Below are positions 7,074 to 13,023 of a DNA stretch of 13,023 nucleotides, piece by piece. The translations under genes and the position numbers were made by a program. How positions within the stretch are numbered: the first letter of the stretch is position 1; every line of letters starts with the position of its first letter. This DNA comes from Chromera velia. Taxonomy: Eukaryota > Sar > Chromeraceae. The DNA lies in the NCBI GenBank assembly GCA_018398765.1, contig JAHBMJ010003132.1:1-13023 (forward strand), in the 5' to 3' direction. The notes under the pieces were generated by a model. The model was given only the letters and a program-made list of their open reading frames with translations, was not told where the DNA came from and did no database searches.

Positions 7074-8941
7074 TCAGCCCCCATTCGCGAGACCCTTCCC
7101 CTTTTTGACCGACAGAAGGTACGACCGCGTCAGTCGTGCCGTCTCCACAACCTCCTTCGATGCAAAAGATGAACCTGCCGTGAGAAGACTGGCCACCAGG
7201 GAGGGGATCACGGTGTTCAGAGCAACCGTGCAGTGTGTGACCAGGACGCCACTCCCGTCGGGAAGGTTGTGATACACGAGGAGGCTCTTACACTTCAGTG
7301 TTGCGTCCTCCACCTGCACCCTCCGCTTTGTTCGCTCCATCAGAATGGCCCTGTGGACCTGCAGACCGCGAGCAGAATGACAACAATGCGGATCCTAGGT
7401 CTCATCCCCCCTATGTCCCTATGTCTTCTTCATTCTTCGGTTCTTTTCGCATCCATACACTCAAACCAAACTAGAGCGTTGAAAGAACAAGAAAAAAAAC
7501 GGAACAAAAACCGGAACGAACGAATGGTTGCTCGGACGAGGGACCCATACTGGGACACAGACCCACGAGAGGGGTTCTTTCGTCTCTATTCTTTCCTTGA
7601 CTCCCCACATTCTCTTTCGTTGTCCTTCTCTCCTCTTCTTTTTCACTTCCTTACCTCACAGAGACCATAAGACTTTTTTTTTCTTCTGATTTCGTTCTAA
7701 AAAAACGGACACACACTCACACGCACACGCACGCACAGCCACGCAGAAAGAGAAAGTGATAAACGAAGCAGAGGGGGGGGAAGCAGAGAGGGAGGTATTT
7801 TGTTCCTTTCTTTTGCGTGTTTCTCTCCTCTCCGTCGTTTCGCGGGCACTCTTTCTCCCTCCATGTATGCTTGCAACCATCCATCCATTCACGTTGAGCA
7901 GCAGTTGAAAAGACATTCCCATGAGGAAACGCTAGAAAGCGCCAGAAAGGCAAAAGGCACAGAGACAAAGGGATTCTCAAAAGGATCAAAGGAAGCACTC
8001 GGAGCTTTTGGAAAGAAAAGTAGCATCGTACAGAAACGAGCGAGAGACAGCAGAAGGGGTGAGGCCTGAAGCAGAGAACGCAATGCATAGATAGAGGGAG
8101 TGACTGGACAAGGAATCTAGGCGGACAGGGGAAGAAAATCACGAGACGCACGCCGCTGAAACGTGGGAGCCTCCGAGAAAGAAAAAATGAAGAGAGCGTA
8201 TCACTCCCGCACTGGCAGATTCAAGCGAGGATATTCCTCTCCTCGGCTCCTCCAAAACCGCCAACCCACCCACACGCCCACCTGCATTCCAAGCATCCTC
8301 TCCAACGCATTCAGGTCCGCAGCAGAGTCCACCTGGGAGACGTTGAATTGAACCGTGATACTGTAGAGGTGGGGGACGATGGACTTCGTCAGTCTGAACT
8401 GGTTGGCCTGCACGTTCTCTTCAAACACAGGAGAACCGGGCTGGCAGCTCCTCTGATAGTCTAGGGTGGCAATAAACTCAGGGCGGAAATCCTCCGCTCT
8501 CCATCCGGGAATAACAAAGGCCGTTTTGACCAAAACGGCCGTGACCTTGGCCTGCACTGTCTCGTCCTCTATGGACAGCTTGGCTGAATTGTTCTCCTTT
8601 CCTTCATCCTCAAACATTGACAGATTCACTAATGCTTGGATGAAGCTCTTGTCACCCTCTGTCAACGACTTCCCTGCCAAGCTCCTGAGGCAGAACGCAA
8701 CTCCCCCCCTTGACATTTCCCCAACCGTTCCCTTCTCAAGGAACTGACTCCAGTCATTCAAGCAAATAGGAAAGGAATCAGTCGACACCTCCCTGGCAGA
8801 GAGCCCCGAGATTTTCCCAAGGATGTTGGAAACGCCAGCGGAAGAAAGACAGGCGGAGGCGCCAGCAGGAAGACGGGCCACTTCCTCCTCTGCATCCTCA
8901 AACTCATCACACTCTTGAAACGCATCTTCTTCAGCTGCCAT
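7074..8941 (-). CDS. Two-exon gene for an unknown 314-residue protein, possible START/SRPBCC-like C-terminal half
   Basis: Exon 1 runs 8941 to 8282 (220 codons) and exon 2 runs 7358 to 7074 (94 codons plus TGA). The intron (8281-7359) opens CAG|GTGGGC and closes with a pyrimidine-rich stretch and TGCAG; both borders are phase 0, joining Met-Gln to Val-His. The ATG at 8941 (CACC-ATGG context) was chosen; the frame extends upstream only through a GTG with no other ATG. Residues 5-21 are strongly acidic (ECDEFEDAEEE). The middle contains PGWRAEDF. After the junction come alternating strand-like segments (VEDATLKCKSLLVYHNLPDG), then an amphipathic segment IPSLVASLLTAGSSF and a basic C-terminus. 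This strand-then-helix order recalls START-type lipid-binding folds, but that is weak inference. No signal peptide or membrane segment is evident. Additional small exons inside the intron cannot be excluded. Confidence 0.68.
7359..8281 (-). other. Intron of the 314-residue protein gene
   Basis: This 923-nt intron is strand-skewed, with the plus strand pyrimidine-rich at 7560-7700 and purine-rich at 7730-8180. It includes a CA/CACG-type simple repeat (about 7708-7740). Open frames inside are low-complexity and not convincing. Confidence 0.5.
7708..7740. repeat. CA/CG-type simple repeat
   Basis: Alternating purine-pyrimidine tract of ACACAC and ACGCAC units within the minus-strand gene's intron. 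Confidence 0.7.
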
Positions 8942-9371
8942 GGTGTCTGTTGCTGAAGGCGTCTCCTCCTTTCCTGTCAAATCCAGCTTGACCTCCCTGA
9001 AGCATATATTTAATATAGGCACCCACGGGAGTACGCGAGGAATAGTACGTCAGGGACGGACAGCTAAGATGTGTATGGGAATCACTGCATGAGCTAACCA
9101 GGGCACTGCATTCAGTGAGACGCGCATATACGCGTACAAACTGAGGGCCCCGGCATTAGCTGCAAATTGAGGGGCCGCGGGCCCATGTCCCCATGTATGC
9201 ATTGTCCCGCAACTTGGGCCCCAAGCACATTCATTTTTTTTTTTTTTTGGAAGCATGTCGAGGCATGCCGGGGCCTCATTGCGTAGCACATTGAAACCGC
9301 TCGGTCCGTTCCCTTCTTCTTCACGTTTCCTCTCCCACTCCTGCTGAGTGATTTGTGAGGAGAGGACCGCC
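8942..9371. promoter_or_regulatory. Shared divergent upstream region between the minus-strand gene and RPL13A
   Basis: The two start codons face away from each other across about 430 bp. On the minus-strand side an isolated AT island, TATATTAAATATATG (about 9003-9018), lies roughly 65-75 bp above the ATG and could be a TATA-like element. On the RPL13A side a pyrimidine-rich tract (about 9306-9342) lies just above the ATG. A T16-type tract (9234-9249) and a GGGCCGCGGGCCC palindrome (about 9171-9183) lie between. None of these is proven functional. Confidence 0.4.
9306..9342 (+). promoter_or_regulatory. Pyrimidine-rich leader of RPL13A, possible TOP-like start region
   Basis: CCGTTCCCTTCTTCTTCACG and the following C/T-rich run sit 30-65 bp before the ATG. 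Ribosomal protein genes in many eukaryotes start transcription at a C within such tracts; whether this lineage does is unknown. Confidence 0.25.
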
Positions 9372-11772
9372 ATGTTTGAGAAGGAAATCATCATCGACGC
9401 CAGAGGACACCTCCTCGGCCGCCTCGCCTCCGTGGTGGCAAAGGAGCTCCTCAACGGCCAATCCATTGTGAGTCATGTTTTCTTTCTGTGGTCGGCGATC
9501 ACGTATGTTCGAGTCTGGGTGATTCTTGTGAGAGTTTGCATCTGTGCAGGTGCTGGTGAGATGTGAAGACATCAACATCTCCGGATCCCTGTACCGTAAC
9601 CGCCGTGAGTCTTCTTCTTTCTTCTTCTCAGACAAAAAGCTTTAACCTGTCTTCGCATGCGCGTAACCAATTCAGGGGGATAGAGGGATAAAGATGGTCG
9701 AAGCCGTTGAGCAACTGCCTGAGTCTGTGGGGTCCAAAAACGGGTCTAGTCATTCTGTCCTCTGGACCTGTTCCGCTCTGTTTTCCTTTCTCACACTCCT
9801 GCCTTGATTTGCTCCTCACCGTCTCAATTCCAATCGCTCTCTTCGCTCTTTTTTCTCATGCAGTCAAGTACATGGAGTTCCTTCGCAAGAAGACGAACTC
9901 CAACCCCAGGGACGGCCCCTTCCACTACAGAGCCCCCTCCAAGATCATCTGGAGAACCATCAGGGGAATGATGCCCCACAAGACCGCCAGGGGGCAGATG
10001 GCTCTCGCCAGGCTCAGGTGCTTCGAGGGAGTGCCTGCCCCCTACGACATGAAGAAGAGGATGGTCGTCCCCCAGGCCCTCAAGGTCCTCCGTCTGAAGC
10101 TCCACAGGAAGTTCTGCAGACTCGGGGACCTCTCCTCCAGGGTCAGTGGGGGAGGGTGAGAGGTGTCTCTGTGGGGGAGAGAGAGGGGGGTGGGGAAGCG
10201 AAAGAAAACAAAATAAAGAAGAAAGACAAAAAGCATCTGTGCTTCTGGATGGAATACTTGGAGGTGTGCTGACTTTTTGCCCAGGCCCGTCGAGATATCG
10301 TAGCCGTCGCCTCACGCAAAGTGGGACCGGGAGTGTGGAACCCTCTCCTGGGCACTCATCCCCTCCCGTGTGATGACAACTTGCCAGTTTTAGCTGGAAA
10401 GGAGAATCAGAAGAAACTTTTTCATGAAGTGGCGACTGGCCGATTCCAATGCGCTTCTGTTCCACCAGAGTGTGTGTCAAGAATGAAGCAGCAATTTCAC
10501 CCGGCCAAGATCAATCAGACAGTTGAAAGAAGCCCGACAAATCAGGTGCTCGGCCCTGTCTCTGAAAGAGAGTGCCGTTCGCCCATGCCCGTTGGGCCAC
10601 AGTGACAAGAAAACGAGAAGCAAAACAGGGTGAACTTTCTTTCTTTTTCGTCGCATATGCACATGGTCGAACTCTGTTTGACTTCACCATGTTTCCTGAT
10701 CCATCTTTCCTCTCTCCGCAGGTCGGGTGGAACCACGACGACCTGATCAAGCGTCTGGAGACCCGCAGAAAGGTTTGTGTGTCCAGTTGTGGGCGGGGGG
10801 GGGCGGGGGGGGCTTTGAGTCTACTGTGCTGCTCAGGAGTGGACCTTATTTGTGTGTCTGCGGGGTCTACGGACATGTCGGTTCTGGCTCCAACTTCTCT
10901 ACTCTCTTGGGGACCTGTATTTTTTGCGCTTTAACAATGCCATTGGGGACCGAGCGTGTACATCAGCATTGCCGCTGTCCATCTCCAGAAAGATTTGTTG
11001 GTAGCAACTGGTGGTGACCAAAGTGTTTTTTTCTGGAAAGCGCCTTGACCGGTTTGCGATCTCACGTGGAAAAAGGGGGTAGTCGTGTGAAAATGTGTGA
11101 GGAGAAATGCTGGTGGTTGTAAGGGCTCGCTGGCTCATAGGTGTGAGACTGCGATGTGGATTATCATTTCCATTCAGTCTGCATAAGGAAGAAAGCGTCT
11201 GCTCATGCTTCTTACGATCTCCGGTTTAAGGAGTCCCGCAAAAGGAAAGGGGAGGATACAAGGGAGAGAACAGGAAGAACAGCTGAATATCGTTCCAAGG
11301 AAGTTGACCTGTTGCTGAGCGGCACAGGGAGACGCTGCACACATTCGAGGAAGGGAGAAGCGGGGACGAGGAGGGGAGGCGGGAAGGAAACAAAAAATTC
11401 AAAAAGAAGTGCTGCGGGGAGTACAGACAGGACGAAAAAAGTGATGCATACAGTATTACTTTAGCAGGGCAAGTAGACGTTTGCGAAGGAAAAGCCGTGA
11501 GAGAGCAAAGCAAATTGAGCGATACGTCTTTTCCCGCTTTTGTTGAAAGCAGACTTAGTAGGTGCGTGATTTCCAGCATCCGAAAAGATTTCAGCTTTTC
11601 TCACAGACGCCAACACGACCCTTCCTCCTTGTCTTTCCTTCAGGTGCGCGCGGAGGCCTACTACAAGGTCACCGAGGAGGAGCGCAAGAAGAAGGAGGAG
11701 GCTGCCAAGGCAGTTGCTTCCGAGCTTCCCGCTGCCGACAGAGAGCTGTTGGCTGCTGTTGGAAGCATCTGA
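9372..11772 (+). CDS. RPL13A: 60S ribosomal protein L13a (uL13), five exons
   Basis: A structural protein of the large subunit of the cytosolic ribosome; it binds large-subunit rRNA. Exons by eye: 9372-9467, 9550-9604, 9864-10141, 10722-10772, 11644-11772, total 609 nt, 202 residues plus TGA, against about 203 in animals. The introns are GT..AG: donors GTGAGT, GTGAGT, GTCAGT, GTTTGT, acceptors all CAG. The spliced product keeps family landmarks in order: GRGHLLGRL-like N-terminus ([18 protein letters not shown]), [34 protein letters not shown], the core [20 protein letters not shown], then [13 protein letters not shown] and a Lys/Glu-rich C-terminal helix. The ATG sits in GACCGCCATG and gives a start like apicomplexan homologues. 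The C-terminus ends in an Ala-rich, less charged tail. Confidence in identity is very high; exon borders are supported by family alignment from memory. Confidence 0.97.
10142..10721 (+). other. RPL13A intron 3
   Basis: This 580-nt intron runs from GTCAGT to TCTCCGCAG. It has a GAGAGAGGGGGGTGGGG purine run near its start. Vertebrate RPL13A introns host C/D snoRNAs; I found one C-box-like GTGATGA (10370-10376) but no CTGA box at a suitable distance, so none is called. Confidence 0.7.
10773..11643 (+). other. RPL13A intron 4 with G-rich tract
   Basis: This 871-nt intron carries an almost pure G tract (10791-10812) 18 nt after the donor, capable of G-quadruplex formation in the transcript. The middle is purine-rich and its 3' end is a good polypyrimidine tract before TTCAG. 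No snoRNA or nested gene is recognised. Confidence 0.7.
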
Positions 11773-12150
11773 GGCGTTGGGTGAAGGCGGAAGGTACCTT
11801 CTCAGCTGGCGGTATGGGGAGATAAAGGCTGAAGGTGACAGCATTGTGCAGGAAGGAGCGAAGCTGGATTTCCCGCAGCTGTGTCGTCTCACTTCACTGA
11901 TCAACAGGCTGCCTCTCTCTCATCGATCCCTGGTTTATCCTCTTTCCCATGCATATCCTCTTTCCCATGCAGGCCTTGGGGAAGCAAAAGGGTCAAAACA
12001 GGTTTTTTGAGGGATGCACCATTTAGGCCTTGAATTGGGCGACTTGTGAGGGCAATTCAGTTCAGAAAGCACATTATAATAAGCTCTGCCTGACCGTGAG
12101 TACAAAAGATAGTATAGCTTTCTCCTTGTTCAGTTCAATAGTTATAAAAT
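11773..12150 (+). other. Probable RPL13A 3' untranslated region and downstream DNA
   Basis: No coding frame of note is seen. An 18-bp unit TATCCTCTTTCCCATGCA is duplicated in tandem at 11936-11971. AT-rich words at about 12074 and 12140-12160 could serve 3' end formation, but no signal is certain. Confidence 0.35.
11936..11971 (+). repeat. Perfect tandem duplication of an 18-bp unit
   Basis: Two adjacent identical copies (11936-11953 and 11954-11971), 164 bp past the RPL13A stop codon. Confidence 0.9.
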
Positions 12151-12162
12151 AATGAAAACTTC

Positions 12163-12184
12163 TGTACACTGTATACAGTGTACA
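12163..12184. repeat. Perfect 22-bp palindrome
   Basis: The sequence is identical on both strands, centred on GTATAC. It could be a protein-binding dyad or a hairpin; it lies about 390 bp past RPL13A. Confidence 0.85.
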
Positions 12185-12351
12185 CTATGCACATGCACTG
12201 TTAGAGAAAACTGAAAGGTTACGTTAATTCTAGAGTTAATTTAGATTGATATTGAACTAGATATTGAATCAGATTCAACACATAACAAATTTATAATAGA
12301 AAACGAAGTTTTATTAATTGAATTTCATTCTAGCATTAACTTAATTTCATA

Positions 12352-12431
12352 ATATGATAGGTGACGCTGGTCGGGAGACTAGCAACCGAAAAGGCTTTAG
12401 GCTAGACTCACGCCACCTTGGTCGATCATAT
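12352..12431. other. Foldable 80-nt element, possible structured RNA
   Basis: An outer stem ATATGAT/ATCATAT (12352-12358 with 12425-12431) encloses GGTGACG/CGCCACC (12360-12366 with 12411-12417, one A-C mismatch). An inner hairpin GCTGGTC-GGGA-GACTAGC (12366-12383, one G-T pair) follows. It is not a tRNA: the span is too short and there is no T-loop. No family is recognised. Confidence 0.3.
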
Positions 12432-12664
12432 CAAGAGATTCTGACAAAAGGGAGATTCACTCACTAGCTGAGCCTCGTCCGTCTACACAAAGAAATCATC
12501 GTAATACCTAGACTGATCTGAGGGTTTTGATTGAGGTGAGACGTTTGAAGGAATGCATAGATCAAGGTCGAGTGTTAAAAAAAGTGAGTGAGAGACCGCG
12601 AGGTCGCTCATTAAACCATGATGCAAGCAGGGTTGCTTTTTTAGTCGGTAACAGATCTAGTCTA

Positions 12665-12688
12665 CCGGTAATTGCCGGTAACCGGTAA
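12665..12688 (+). repeat. Three CCGGTAA units
   Basis: CCGGTAA occurs at 12665-12671, 12675-12681 and 12682-12688, the last two directly adjacent. It may be a binding-site cluster or a chance short repeat. Confidence 0.6.
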
Positions 12689-12725
12689 TGGGAATGTTCT
12701 AGTATGATAAGTTCTCTTCCAACAG

Positions 12726-12832
12726 CCGAGACAGTCCTGCTATACACGTACTGTTTGCTAAGGGACCGACGGTGGACTCTACCGAAATCACCATCTCGAT
12801 TGGTCAATATGACGGCATGCTCTCACTTCTGG
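12726..12832 (+). CDS. Doubtful single exon, unknown gene
   Basis: A TCTTCCAACAG acceptor and a strong G|GTAAGT donor flank about 107 nt. One frame reads smoothly (VLFAKGPTVDSTEITISIGQ and on). No partner exon is found in the window and no family is recognised. Confidence 0.18.
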
Positions 12833-13023
12833 GTAAGTCAAATAATCGAGCAAAAAGAATGCATGCAAAAAAAATTTACTTTTTTACGATCCGGGTGGGG
12901 ACGCCGAAAAAAAAAAAAGTGAATAATTAATGTATACACCTTCTACACGCGCATCATTCGCGAGAAGTCACGGGTCTGATTGCATATATAATGGCGCTGA
13001 CACAGGGTAACCCTGCATGCAAT
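12833..13023. other. AT-rich end of the window, nothing recognised
   Basis: Short A-tracts (about 12869-12877 and 12906-12918) and repeated TGCATGCA-like words occur here. There is no supported gene. Confidence 0.4.

Noticed and set aside
7717-8151. Minus-strand frame of 144 codons between the two exons of the orphan gene
   Set aside because: Leu/Phe/Cys-rich low-complexity product from a homopyrimidine tract; better explained as intron.
9507-9517. GTTCGAGTCT resembling a tRNA T-loop
   Set aside because: It lies in an 82-nt RPL13A intron with no acceptor or anticodon stem around it.
10370-10376. C-box-like GTGATGA in RPL13A intron 3, suggesting a C/D snoRNA as in vertebrates
   Set aside because: No CTGA D box follows within about 180 nt and no terminal stem is apparent.
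9824-10480. Minus-strand frame of 218 codons
   Set aside because: It is antisense to RPL13A exon 3 and its introns; GC-rich exon DNA leaves shadow frames open.
12360-12417. GGTGACG/CGCCACC pair as a tRNA acceptor stem
   Set aside because: The span is only 58 nt, and no anticodon or T arm can be drawn.

Overview
The window looks like nuclear DNA of a eukaryotic microbe. The clearest gene is split by four introns with GT..AG borders. Its product, cytosolic ribosomal protein uL13 (RPL13A), resembles the apicomplexan form as I remember it, for example a start of the [20 protein letters not shown] type. I therefore lean towards an alveolate alga such as a chromerid (Chromera or Vitrella type). 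That placement is an inference from one protein plus genome style: long introns, simple repeats, retroelement debris.

Layout. (1) Positions 1-3527, minus strand: one reading frame of about 1,175 codons, broken only by three TAG codons and one TGA, with no frameshift. It runs off the left edge, so part of it is easy to miss; the last 659 codons are completely open. It holds a recognisable GIY-YIG endonuclease domain behind a Cys-rich cluster and long Gly/Ala-rich linkers. I read it as a decaying or recoded retroelement polyprotein, perhaps of the Penelope-like type with an N-terminal GIY-YIG. Any reverse transcriptase would lie beyond the left edge. (2) Positions 3640-5750: sparse. There are weak exon-like pieces, including a minus-strand C2HC zinc-finger-like exon and a possible two-exon plus-strand gene. 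Two copies of a roughly 110-140 bp repeat, both ending in TAA/TGA microsatellites, look like LINE or SINE 3' ends. (3) Positions 5750-7060: AT-rich, repeat-dominated DNA with A-tract/T-tract inverted repeats and a short coding-like relic. (4) Positions 7074-8941, minus strand: a two-exon gene for a 314-residue protein of unknown function with an acidic N-terminus and a C-terminal half faintly like a START/SRPBCC fold. (5) Positions 9372-11772, plus strand: RPL13A, five exons, 202 residues. Genes 4 and 5 are divergent and share a roughly 430 bp upstream region. (6) Positions 11773-13023: non-coding, with a perfect 22-bp palindrome, a foldable 80-nt element and one doubtful exon.

The most interesting object is the left-hand retroelement frame: its size, its GIY-YIG domain, and the fact that all four interruptions could come from C-to-T changes. 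The rest is an ordinary housekeeping locus with repeat-rich flanks. All splice predictions were made by eye.
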